Of a stretch of DNA of 64,000 nucleotides, positions 42,467 through 50,117 are shown piece after piece. Made by a program: the position numbers and the translations under genes. How positions within the stretch are numbered: position 1 is the first letter of the stretch; every line of letters begins with the position of its first letter. Source of the DNA: Oceanococcus sp041619555 (GTDB taxonomy: Bacteria; Pseudomonadota; Gammaproteobacteria; Nevskiales; Oceanococcaceae); contig JBFKDQ010000014.1 in NCBI GenBank assembly GCA_041619555.1, positions 5,225-69,224 on the forward strand. The letters are read 5' to 3'. The notes under the pieces were generated by a model, which worked only from the letters and a program-made list of their open reading frames with translations, made no database searches and was not told the origin of the DNA.

Positions 42467-43051
42467 ATGGCGGCACTGCTGAGTTTCTGGGCGAAATCCA
42501 ATCCGAAGAGTGATTTCGAACGGCGTATCTCGCCGCATATCGAGTCGCTTTTCCGGCTCGCCTGTCGCTTGACCAATGACCCGTTGGACGCGGAAGAACT
42601 GGTGCAGGACGTGCTGGTCAAGCTGTACCCGCGCCGGGCGGAACTCGCCAAAATCGAACAGGTCAGGCCCTGGGTCAGCCGCGTGCTGTACCGGATGTTC
42701 ATCGACAAGTGGCGGCGCAAACGCTTGGAACCGCTGAACGAATCCGACCTCGGAGACGACCAGAGCTTCGATGTGGAGGGGGTGACGCTCAGTGCCGAGG
42801 ACGATCTGCAAGCCAAGACCGAAGTGGACGAGGTGCAGGCCGCGTTGGACCAGCTCAGTGAAGAGCATCGGGTGCTGATCATGATGCACGACGTGGAGGG
42901 CTATACTCTGGTCGAACTGGAAGACATCCTTGAAGTTCCTCTGGGTACCCTGAAATCGCGCGTTCACCGGGCGCGGGCGCGCCTGCGAAAAGTGCTGGGC
43001 GAGGCAAAAAAAAGGGAACCCTTGCCCGTTCGCATGCGTGTAAGGGGGTAG
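42467..43051 (+). CDS. ECF-type RNA polymerase sigma factor
   Basis: A 194-residue sigma-70-family factor of the extracytoplasmic type. Region 2 is RLACRLTNDPLDAEELVQDVLVKLY with RVLYRMFIDKWRR. Region 4 is LDQLSEEHRVLIMMHDVEGYTLVELEDILEVPLGTLKSRVHRARARLRKVL. It is followed after 20 nt by a zinc-finger anti-sigma factor, the standard pairing. It likely responds to an envelope signal, given the exported proteins that follow. Confidence 0.92.
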   Translation: MAALLSFWAKSNPKSDFERRISPHIESLFRLACRLTNDPLDAEELVQDVLVKLYPRRAELAKIEQVRPWVSRVLYRMFIDKWRRKRLEPLNESDLGDDQSFDVEGVTLSAEDDLQAKTEVDEVQAALDQLSEEHRVLIMMHDVEGYTLVELEDILEVPLGTLKSRVHRARARLRKVLGEAKKREPLPVRMRVRG

Positions 43052-43071
43052 AACGAACGGTTGATCTGAAC

Positions 43072-43719
43072 ATGCATTGCGAAGAAGTACGGACATTACT
43101 GCCAGAGCGGGCGGGGGGAGAGCTAGGGGCTGCGGTCGAGGGCCTGGTCGATGCCCATCTGCGGGCCTGCGCATGCTGTGCTTCGAGGCTCGATCGGGAG
43201 CGCGAACTGGTCGCCGTACTCAGGGCCTTGCCGGTGGCCGCAATGCCGGAAGGATTGCCCGCCAGGCTCATGCGACGGGCGCGTGATGCTGACCAGGCCA
43301 GCCGTCATGCCCAGGCCACCAGGCGCATGTTTCATGCCGGCTCGATTGCGGCATCGATACTGATGGTCTGCGGGATTGGCTTCATGCTCGGACGTGGCTC
43401 GCTTCCCACGGGGGATGGGGCAGCGCTGGCGGTCCACCTGCCACTGGGCGCCTCGCAGATGGTTGCGCTGAAAATTGATGCGCCGCAGGCCTTCGAGCAT
43501 GTGGAGTTTGAGGTAAGCCTGCCGGCGAATGTGGCGCTGCAGGATCAGCCTGATCTGCGCGAATTCGCCTGGAGCGGTCAGCTACAGGCCGGGGTGAATG
43601 TGCTCAGTTTGCCGCTGGTCGGGGTCAAGGCCATGGGGGGGCAACTGGTTGCCCGGGTCAAGTTTGGATCGACGGAAAAATCGCTGACGATTCCGTTGAC
43701 GGTTGTTGCACGGGGCTAG
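43072..43719 (+). CDS. membrane anti-sigma factor with zinc-finger-like N-terminus
   Basis: A 215-residue partner of the upstream sigma factor. The N-terminal anti-sigma domain has the HCEEVRTLLPERAGGEL start and the H-x3-C-x2-C zinc motif (HLRACACC). One membrane helix lies near residues 92-110 (SIAASILMVCGIGFMLG). The remaining 100 residues form a periplasmic beta-rich domain (HVEFEVSLPANVAL, NVLSLPLVGVKAMGGQL). It would hold the sigma factor at the membrane until a periplasmic signal releases it. Confidence 0.87.
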   Translation: MHCEEVRTLLPERAGGELGAAVEGLVDAHLRACACCASRLDRERELVAVLRALPVAAMPEGLPARLMRRARDADQASRHAQATRRMFHAGSIAASILMVCGIGFMLGRGSLPTGDGAALAVHLPLGASQMVALKIDAPQAFEHVEFEVSLPANVALQDQPDLREFAWSGQLQAGVNVLSLPLVGVKAMGGQLVARVKFGSTEKSLTIPLTVVARG

Positions 43720-43731
43720 AGGGGTCACGAC

Positions 43732-44070
43732 ATGAAAAGAACACTACTGGCGTCACTCATGCTGCTGTCGACGGTTGCCGCCGCAGATGAGTTCGACATC
43801 ACCATGGAGATCATCGGCGCGGACGAATCCATTGACGAGGCGATCGTGAATCGCATCGCCTTGCCGTTCGCGATGTCGCGCACGGCCGTTGTGCCGGGCA
43901 GCAGGCCAGGGCTGGAAGCCTCTTCCGCCGAGCGTCCGCTTGAGGCGCTGGTGGAATCCCAGCTGGATGCTTCCGAGTTCGAGCAGGGTTCCGGCATGCC
44001 GGATATGCAGGAGTTGGGGTCTGATGGCTTGAGCTACGGTTCGCATGCCGTTACTTTAGTGCCCGAGTGA
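43732..44070 (+). CDS. small exported protein of unknown function
   Basis: A 112-residue protein with a clean signal peptide (MKRTLLASLMLLSTVAAA, cleavage before DEF) and an acidic, cysteine-free mature part. I do not recognise a family. It starts 12 nt after the anti-sigma factor gene and is closed by the terminator at 44135, so it belongs to the sigma operon and may be a target or accessory of that envelope response. Confidence 0.72.
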   Translation: MKRTLLASLMLLSTVAAADEFDITMEIIGADESIDEAIVNRIALPFAMSRTAVVPGSRPGLEASSAERPLEALVESQLDASEFEQGSGMPDMQELGSDGLSYGSHAVTLVPE

Positions 44071-44134
44071 TCGAGAAAATGCCTGGGTGAAGATCGCGCA
44101 GCAGGCGTGATCGGAGGTCGAGTTCAAACCTGAG

Positions 44135-44157
44135 AACCGCTCCTGGAGCGGTTTTTT
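44135..44157 (+). terminator. Rho-independent terminator of the sigma-factor operon
   Basis: Eight-base-pair stem AACCGCTC / GAGCGGTT with a CTG loop, running into TTTTTT. It lies 65 nt after the small exported protein gene. Confidence 0.92.
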
Positions 44158-44240
44158 GCTGTCCGCGCAGATGCTTCAGAAATGAATTGCGAGGCCATTT
44201 GACGCATGTCCCAATCAAGTCGCGGATCGCCGTCCGTGGC

Positions 44241-45512
44241 ATGACAACTGTCTGGCGCCCTTGCTTCGTTTGGCTGTTTCTGGCCGCCTTTTTTGCGCCT
44301 GCTGCCGCCTGGTCCCAGGCTGAAGGCATGGCTGCCATGCAGGCCGGCACCGTGGCATTTCGCAACAATCAGTTGCGTCGGGCCCAGGCTTTTTTTGCCC
44401 AGGCTTTGGATGCGGGGCTGCAGGAACCACGGCTGTATTACAACCTCGGTGTCGTGAGCTACCGACTCGCTGCCTATGCCGAGTCCGAGCGCTACTTCCG
44501 CATGGCCTTGCCGTTCGACGACTTCCGTCAGCTGGCCTATTACAACCTCGGGCGGTGTGCGCAGCAGCAGGGCGCGATCGAGGCGGCCTTGCGCTGGTAC
44601 GCTCTGGCGCAGGAAGGCGAGCAGGGACAGGTCGCGCAACTGGCTCATCGGGCTGGCGCGCATCTGCGGATGCAGAAGGCCCCGAGTGCAGGTTTTCAAT
44701 GGCGCCTGGCGAGCGGGTTCGACTCCGCCGTGGTGGGTCTGGTCGATCAGGTGACCAGCCAGCCCACCAATGAATCGGATTCTTTCCGCGAGCTTTTCTT
44801 GCGCCGGGATCAGCCTCTGTCCGTGGTCTTGCTGGGGGATGGCAAGCTGGGCCTGGCCGGCTACCTGCTCAGTTATGATTCGGTCCGTCAGGCCGATATC
44901 CAGTCCCTGTCGACCGACTGGTCGCGTGATTTCGGGCAGGTCTGGATCGGCCGGGCGATGTTCAAGACCCATCTGGCGCATGAGTGGCTCAATGGTCAGC
45001 CATTTCAGTGGCGTGCCGGCGTCGAGGTGCAGTTGTCCCATGCCTGGTCTGGCGCCTGGCTCCGACACGTCCTGATGCTGCAGCATTTCGGTGCGCGAAG
45101 CGAAAGATCCAGCCCGATAGAGGGCTACAGCATCAATCTGTCATCGGCGTGGTTGCGCAAGCTCGGCCATGGTGTGGCTCTGCTGCGTTTCAATGCGCAA
45201 ATGAATGATCGCGCCCTGGACGAAAATTCGCCGTTTCTTTATGGCCTGGAAGCCTTTTGGCGCAGTTCCAGGCCGGCGGATTGGCAGTTCGGGCCGGGTT
45301 TGCAGTGGCGGGTGTCGAGATTTCCGATGGCTCGTCGGCCGGAAACGCGATGGCGGGCGATTCTCCGCCTGGAGAGCGAACTGGGACGGCAGTTGGGGGG
45401 GCGTGTCGAATTCCAGTTCGAGCGCAATGAGACCGACAACCTGCGCTACGCCTACGAGCATTACCGGCTGCTGTTCGGTCTCAACTGGAGCCCGTCGACA
45501 GACGTGGACTGA
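44241..45512 (+). CDS. exported TPR-containing, outer-membrane-barrel-like protein
   Basis: A 423-residue protein with a signal peptide (MTTVWRPCFVWLFLAAFFAPAAAWSQA). Two or three tetratricopeptide repeats follow at about residues 30-130 (GTVAFRNNQLRRAQAFFAQALDAG, LYYNLGVVSYRLAAYAESERYFRMAL, AYYNLGRCAQQQGAIEAALRWY). From residue 145 on there are amphipathic strands rich in tryptophan and tyrosine, ending LRYAYEHYRLLFGLNWSP. That layout suggests a periplasmic TPR domain joined to an outer-membrane barrel. The ATG at 44241 opens the signal; the frame extends to 44187. It lies beyond the sigma-operon terminator, so it needs its own promoter. Function unknown. Confidence 0.78.
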   Translation: MTTVWRPCFVWLFLAAFFAPAAAWSQAEGMAAMQAGTVAFRNNQLRRAQAFFAQALDAGLQEPRLYYNLGVVSYRLAAYAESERYFRMALPFDDFRQLAYYNLGRCAQQQGAIEAALRWYALAQEGEQGQVAQLAHRAGAHLRMQKAPSAGFQWRLASGFDSAVVGLVDQVTSQPTNESDSFRELFLRRDQPLSVVLLGDGKLGLAGYLLSYDSVRQADIQSLSTDWSRDFGQVWIGRAMFKTHLAHEWLNGQPFQWRAGVEVQLSHAWSGAWLRHVLMLQHFGARSERSSPIEGYSINLSSAWLRKLGHGVALLRFNAQMNDRALDENSPFLYGLEAFWRSSRPADWQFGPGLQWRVSRFPMARRPETRWRAILRLESELGRQLGGRVEFQFERNETDNLRYAYEHYRLLFGLNWSPSTDVD

Positions 45513-45554
45513 GGGCGATCTGCAGCGCCTGATCACGGAACCTGGGTCAGCTCG

Positions 45555-45848
45555 TCACTCCGGCTCGATGTCAGGCGGGCGTTGGCGATCGTTTGCGATG
45601 GCGAAGGCTGGGCGCGCAGCCCGTTCGGCGGCTTGAGCGTCGCAGTCGCTGATGCCCAGGCTGTCGGCAAAGGGATCGGGGCCGCTCATGTGGCGCTGAC
45701 AGGCCGCGGTGGCCGGCCGGGGCTGTTGCAGGAACGAAGGCTGGCCTTCGTCCGGGCTGTGGGAGAGAGCAGGTCCGTGGCGGACCGGGTTTGCCAAGCT
45801 GCAGGCGCCGAGCGTGGCGCTGATGAGCAGGCCGATGGATTTCTGCAT
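45555..45848 (-). CDS. small predicted lipoprotein
   Basis: A 97-residue open frame whose first residues, MQKSIGLLISATLGAC, form a lipoprotein signal with an LGAC lipobox. The rest is polar and low in complexity, with no family I recognise. The ATG at 45848 is favoured because it begins the signal; the frame extends to 45920. The opposite strand has a similar-sized frame without such a signal. The lipobox is the only positive evidence. Confidence 0.5.
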   Translation of the reverse strand: MQKSIGLLISATLGACSLANPVRHGPALSHSPDEGQPSFLQQPRPATAACQRHMSGPDPFADSLGISDCDAQAAERAARPAFAIANDRQRPPDIEPE

Positions 45849-45978
45849 GTGTGCTGCTGGTTTGGCGAATGACATGGTGCCCACTAGACGTTTGCCCACG
45901 GCGAAGCGTTCCGTCTTCACGAAACGCTCACGTGCCTAATCCTAGCGTGAGGCATCATGTTGATGGACGGGGCCTCGA

Positions 45979-46923
45979 ATGGACCTGCTGATCGTGGCTG
46001 CAAATGATGAGACTGCCCAGTTGCTTGAGAACCGGCTGCAGGCGGCGATTCCTGGGGTTCACTGCATCAGTGCGCCGCCGGAGGCGAAACAGCCGGGCTG
46101 GATTGCGGGCAAGGGGATCGATCTGATCCTGCATGACCAGCTGGAAGGAATCGACAACTGGCTGGAGCTTCCCCATTGTCCCGCCCTGGTTGCGACCGGC
46201 GCGCTGGAGGGCGCTGAGCCCCGCATGCACGCGATCCGGCGTGGGGCCTTTGATTATCTGGCCTATGCAGAACTCAGCCCCGAACTGTTATCACGGGTTG
46301 TTTACTATGCCGTCGAGAATGCCGGATTGGCGCTCAGGCTGGAGGAGTCCAAGGGGCGCAATGCCTACCTTGCCAGCCACGATGAACTGACCGGCCTGCG
46401 TAATCGCGCACGTTTTGTCGCGGAGCTCGCCGAGGCTTCTGAGCGGGCGGTGGTGAATCGGAATGCCCTGGCCTTGTTGCTGATCCATCTGGATGCGTTT
46501 CGGGCGGTGAACGATGCGCTGGGCCAGCAGGCGGGTGACACGGTCCTGAAGGTGACGGTGCAACGCATCCATCACGTGCTGCGCGGAGACGATGCCTTGT
46601 ATCGCATCGATGGTAAACAATTTGCCGTCCTGATGGCCCAGGCCGATGATGATGAGCAGGGCGTGCGCATGGCAGCGGGGCGCATTCACAAGGCGATGTC
46701 GCAGCCCCTGAACATTTACAAGCAACCCGTACAGGTCGGTGCGAGCATTGGCGCCGCGATCTGGCCGGCGGATGCGGACAGCATCGACGCCCTGATCAGC
46801 GCCGCGGATGCCGCAATGCGTGCGGCGCGTACTGCCGGTGGCGGTTTTCGCATGGCGGATGCGACGATGGCACCCGCCCCTCGCCTGGGCCAGGCGCCCG
46901 ATGATGCTCTGATTCGTCACTGA
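45979..46923 (+). CDS. receiver-like/GGDEF protein with degenerate active site
   Basis: A 314-residue protein. The N-terminal 120 residues resemble a response-regulator receiver (DLLIVAANDETAQLL, RRGAFDYLAYAELS). A GGDEF-type domain follows from about residue 128 (ASHDELTGLRNRARFV). The GGDEF signature is replaced by DGKQF (residues 211-215, YRIDGKQFAVL), so diguanylate cyclase activity is unlikely. Other landmarks such as ASIGAAIWP are kept. Such proteins can act as c-di-GMP or GTP sensors or scaffolds. Confidence 0.86.
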   Translation: MDLLIVAANDETAQLLENRLQAAIPGVHCISAPPEAKQPGWIAGKGIDLILHDQLEGIDNWLELPHCPALVATGALEGAEPRMHAIRRGAFDYLAYAELSPELLSRVVYYAVENAGLALRLEESKGRNAYLASHDELTGLRNRARFVAELAEASERAVVNRNALALLLIHLDAFRAVNDALGQQAGDTVLKVTVQRIHHVLRGDDALYRIDGKQFAVLMAQADDDEQGVRMAAGRIHKAMSQPLNIYKQPVQVGASIGAAIWPADADSIDALISAADAAMRAARTAGGGFRMADATMAPAPRLGQAPDDALIRH

Positions 46924-46970
46924 GCCGGTGTCTTCCCGGTCCGGTGTGGACATCTTGTCGATCTGATATG

Positions 46971-46984
46971 GTAAGAAATATTAC
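46971..46984. promoter_or_regulatory. palindromic operator A upstream of acyl-CoA dehydrogenase
   Basis: GTAA-GAAATA-TTAC, a GTAA-N6-TTAC palindrome preceded by TG and followed by CTG. It lies about 46 bp upstream of the transcription start predicted from the extended -10 at 47009. It is paired with operator B, 65 bp away centre to centre. Confidence 0.55.
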
Positions 46985-47008
46985 CTGATGATTTGATTTC
47001 AATGGTGA

Positions 47009-47017
47009 TGCTATATT
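47009..47017 (+). promoter_or_regulatory. extended -10 promoter element for acyl-CoA dehydrogenase
   Basis: TGcTATATT fits an extended -10 element, in an AT-rich stretch unusual for this GC-rich window. It is flanked on both sides by the two matching palindromes. The start codon is 46 nt further on. Confidence 0.5.
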
Positions 47018-47035
47018 GCAGCGATATCAAAGGCC

Positions 47036-47049
47036 GTAATATAAATTAC
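47036..47049. promoter_or_regulatory. palindromic operator B upstream of acyl-CoA dehydrogenase
   Basis: GTAA-TATAAA-TTAC followed by CTG, the same GTAA-N6-TTAC pattern as operator A. It lies between the predicted transcription start and the ATG at 47063, so bound protein there would block transcription. Confidence 0.55.
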
Positions 47050-47062
47050 CTGGGGAATCATC

Positions 47063-48202
47063 ATGCAGCGTCCAGCGGTGGAATCAGAGTTGGAATTGTT
47101 CCGTCAGTCCGCCCGTCAATTTTTCCAGAAGGAGATCGGTCCGCGGTCCGAAGCCTGGCGTGAAGCGGGGCTGGTGGAGCGTGAGGCTTTTCTGAAAGCC
47201 GGTGCGATGGGCTATCTGTGCATGTGGGCGGGGGAAGAGTACGGGGGGCTCGGGATCCGGGATTTTCGTTACGAACAGATCCTCATCGAAGAGAATGCGG
47301 CATACGGAGATTCGGGATTCTTCATGACCCTGCACAGCCGTCTGGTCGGGCCGTATTTCGAACATTTCGGTACCGAGGAACAGAAGCGGCGTTTTCTGCC
47401 GCGGTTCATTTCCGGCGAGTCGATTCTTGGTATTGCGATGACCGAGCCCGATGCCGGCTCAGATCTCGCGGGGATGAAAACCCGGGCGGAAAAAAGCGGT
47501 GAGGACTGGATCCTGAATGGTTCCAAGACCTACATCTCCAACGGCATCAATGGCGATGTGTTCATCGTCGCTGCGCGAACCCAGCCCGATCAGGCCCATG
47601 CGATCAGCCTGTTCATCGTGGAGCGCGGCATGGAGGGTTTCGAGCGTGGGCGCAACCTGAAAAAAATGGGGATGAAATCGCAGGACACCGCCGAACTGTT
47701 CTTCCGTGACCTGCGTGTGCCGGCGGCGAACCTGCTGGGGCAGGCGCATGCCGGGTTTTACCATCTGATGCAGGGTTTGGCTGAGGAGCGCCTGATTGCC
47801 GCGGTCGGCAATCTTGCCGGTGCACGCCAGGCCTATGAAGTCACCCGGGAGTTCGTGCGCACCCGCAAGGCCTTCGGCAAGCCCTTGTCAAAATTCCAGA
47901 ATACCCGCTTCAAGATGGCGGAAGTCGATGCCGAAATCGACATCGCTCAGGTCTACGTGGACCGCTTGGTCGAGGCGCATAACTCGGGCCGGCTCAGTCC
48001 GGTCGATGCGGCCCGCGCCAAGCTGCAGACCAGCGAAATCAATGGCCGGATGGTCGATCTGGGCGTGCAATTGCACGGTGGGGCGGGGTATATGGATGAA
48101 TATCCGATCTGCCGCATGTATCAGGATGAAAGAATCCATCGAATTCTCGCCGGCACATCGGAAATCATGAAGGAACTCATCGCCAGAGACGCTCTGGACT
48201 GA
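47063..48202 (+). CDS. acyl-CoA dehydrogenase (long-chain type)
   Basis: A 379-residue FAD enzyme catalysing the first step of fatty-acyl-CoA oxidation. Motifs are GIAMTEPDAGSDLAGM, NGSKTYISNG, RTRKAFGKPLSKFQNTRFKMAE, QLHGGAGYMDEYPICRMYQD and the terminal AGTSEIMKELIAR. The glutamate in AEERLIAAVG is at the catalytic position of LCAD/isovaleryl-type enzymes, and alanine replaces the medium-chain-type base before GT. It is a single-gene unit with its own operator-flanked promoter. A regulator gene for it is not in the immediate neighbourhood. Confidence 0.91.
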   Translation: MQRPAVESELELFRQSARQFFQKEIGPRSEAWREAGLVEREAFLKAGAMGYLCMWAGEEYGGLGIRDFRYEQILIEENAAYGDSGFFMTLHSRLVGPYFEHFGTEEQKRRFLPRFISGESILGIAMTEPDAGSDLAGMKTRAEKSGEDWILNGSKTYISNGINGDVFIVAARTQPDQAHAISLFIVERGMEGFERGRNLKKMGMKSQDTAELFFRDLRVPAANLLGQAHAGFYHLMQGLAEERLIAAVGNLAGARQAYEVTREFVRTRKAFGKPLSKFQNTRFKMAEVDAEIDIAQVYVDRLVEAHNSGRLSPVDAARAKLQTSEINGRMVDLGVQLHGGAGYMDEYPICRMYQDERIHRILAGTSEIMKELIARDALD

Positions 48203-48250
48203 AGGGCGGCGCCCGCCCGCAGGCGAGGCGCCGATCACCGGGTGTTGCGC

Positions 48251-49207
48251 TCAGGCCGGTTGCTGGTCCAGAAAACGTTCTGCATCCAGTGCGGCCATGC
48301 AGCCGGAACCTGCCGAGGTAATGGCCTGTCGATAGATGTGATCCATGACATCGCCGGCCGCGAACACGCCGGGTACGGACGTGGCGGTGGCATCACCGTC
48401 GGAGCCGCTCTGCACCTTGATATAGCCCCCGTTCATGGCCAGCTGGCCCTGGAAGATTTCGGTATTGGGGCTGTGGCCGATGGCGATGAAAACGCCGTGA
48501 ACATCCAGATCGACGCTTGAACCGCTGCGGTTGTCGCGAATGCGTGCGCCGGTCACACCCATGTTGTCGCCAAGGACCTCGTCCAGCTCGTGGAAGGTGT
48601 GCAGGGTGATCTTGCCTTCCTCAACCCGTTTCATCAGCTTGTCGATGAGAATCTTTTCAGCTCGGAACTGATCCCGGCGATGAACCAGGTCGACATGCGA
48701 GGCGATATTGGCCAGATAGAGCGCTTCCTCGACCGCGGTATTGCCGCCACCGATGACGGCGACCGGCTTGTTGCGATAGAAAAAGCCATCGCAGGTGGCG
48801 CAGGCGGAGACCCCTTTGCCCTTGAAGGCCTCCTCGGAGTCCAGGCCCAGATAGCGCGCCGAGGCGCCGGTGCAGATGATCAGGGCATCGCAGGTGTAGG
48901 TGCTGGTGTCACCCTGCAGCCGGAACGGAGCTTGTTTCAGGTCGGTGGACTGGATGTGATCGAAAATGATCTGGGTGTCGAAGCGTTCCGCATGCTGTTG
49001 CATGCGCAACATGAGATCCGGTCCCTGCAGGCCCTCAACGTCGCCTGGCCAGTTGTCGACTTCCGTGGTCGTGGTCAGCTGGCCGCCCTGCTGCAGCCCG
49101 GTGATGAGCACGGGCTTGAGGTTGGCGCGCGCGGCGTAGACGGCAGCGGTGTATCCGGCCGGACCGGAGCCGAGGATGATCAGACGGTGGTGTTGGACCT
49201 CACTCAT
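48251..49207 (-). CDS. trxB: thioredoxin reductase
   Basis: A 318-residue NADPH-dependent FAD disulfide reductase. It has the FAD loop GSGPAGYTAA, the redox-active pair Cys136 and Cys139 in CATCDGFF, the NADPH loop GGGNTAVEEAL and the C-terminal FAAGDVMD. Full length and standard for bacterial TrxB. It lies 78 nt downstream of ahpC on the same strand and probably regenerates thioredoxin for it. Confidence 0.95.
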   Translation of the reverse strand: MSEVQHHRLIILGSGPAGYTAAVYAARANLKPVLITGLQQGGQLTTTTEVDNWPGDVEGLQGPDLMLRMQQHAERFDTQIIFDHIQSTDLKQAPFRLQGDTSTYTCDALIICTGASARYLGLDSEEAFKGKGVSACATCDGFFYRNKPVAVIGGGNTAVEEALYLANIASHVDLVHRRDQFRAEKILIDKLMKRVEEGKITLHTFHELDEVLGDNMGVTGARIRDNRSGSSVDLDVHGVFIAIGHSPNTEIFQGQLAMNGGYIKVQSGSDGDATATSVPGVFAAGDVMDHIYRQAITSAGSGCMAALDAERFLDQQPA

Positions 49208-49285
49208 GGAATTCTCTTGATTGACGCGTGAAGGGAAAAGCAGGCTGGCACCAAATCGGTGCCAGCCTGGAACTCGGACGCCGGC

Positions 49286-49888
49286 TTACAGGCCTTCGGC
49301 ATTGCCCGCCAGATACTCGGCGACACCTTCGGAGGTGGGTTTCATGCCGGACTGGCCTTTGCGCCAGCCCGCCGGGCAAACTTCGCCATGTTCTTCGGTG
49401 AACTGCAGGGCATCGACCAGGCGCAGCATTTCGTCCACTTCCCGGCCCAGGGGCAGATTATTGACCACCTGATGCTGCACGACGCCCTCGCGGTCGATCA
49501 GAAAGGAAGCCCGCATGGCGATGCCGGCTTCGGGATGGGCGATGCCGTAGCTGCTGACAATCTCGTGGTTGACGTCGGCCACGAGCGGGAACTTGACCGG
49601 ACCGATGCCGCCTTTTTCCACCGGGGTATTGCGCCAGGCGAAGTGAGAGAATTGCGAATCGATGGACACGCCGATGACCTGCACGCCACGCTCTTCGAAT
49701 GCGGCGATGCGGTTGTCATGCGCAATGATCTCGGACGGGCAGACAAAGGTGAAATCCAGCGGATAGAAGAACAGCACGACGTACTTGCCCTTGAAGTCCG
49801 AAAGTTTGAATTCCTCGGTGATCCGGCCATCGGCCAGGACTGCGGCGGCGGTGAAATCCGGTGCGTTGCGACCTACGAGTACGCTCAT
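49286..49888 (-). CDS. ahpC: alkyl hydroperoxide reductase C/2-Cys peroxiredoxin
   Basis: A 200-residue typical 2-Cys peroxiredoxin. The peroxidatic Cys50 is in DFTFVCPSE and the resolving Cys171 in GEVCPAGW, with YPLDFTFV and a long C-terminal tail as in the AhpC/Prx1 group. No ahpF follows. Instead trxB is next, so thioredoxin is the probable reductant. An OxyR-like pattern lies about 106-142 bp upstream. Confidence 0.94.
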   Translation of the reverse strand: MSVLVGRNAPDFTAAAVLADGRITEEFKLSDFKGKYVVLFFYPLDFTFVCPSEIIAHDNRIAAFEERGVQVIGVSIDSQFSHFAWRNTPVEKGGIGPVKFPLVADVNHEIVSSYGIAHPEAGIAMRASFLIDREGVVQHQVVNNLPLGREVDEMLRLVDALQFTEEHGEVCPAGWRKGQSGMKPTSEGVAEYLAGNAEGL

Positions 49889-49993
49889 GAAATGACTCCT
49901 TGGAAACTTGGTTCAATGGAAAATTTTGCCCCGCAGCGGCCTGCGCTGCGATGAGGAGGGGCGCAGTTTAGAAGAGGAGTTAAAATAGCTCAA

Positions 49994-50030
49994 TACAATA
50001 ATTACTATAGTTGCGATAGGTAAAAGCAAT
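49994..50030. promoter_or_regulatory. OxyR-like binding pattern upstream of ahpC
   Basis: The OxyR consensus is ATAGnTnnnAnCTAT repeated after seven bases. Here the right half, ATAGGTAAAAGCAAT (50016-50030), fits at all key positions except one. A CTAT at 50005-50008 precedes it with exactly seven bases between, but the rest of the left half is poor. It lies in the gap between ahpC and sppA, where peroxide control of ahpC would be expected. Confidence 0.45.
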
Positions 50031-50117
50031 TATCCGGACTGCCATGACTGCAGTCCGGTCTCACATTCCCCAGGCCGGCACCGTAAACTGGTGGCCGTAT
50101 GCTTAAAAGCCAAGTTC

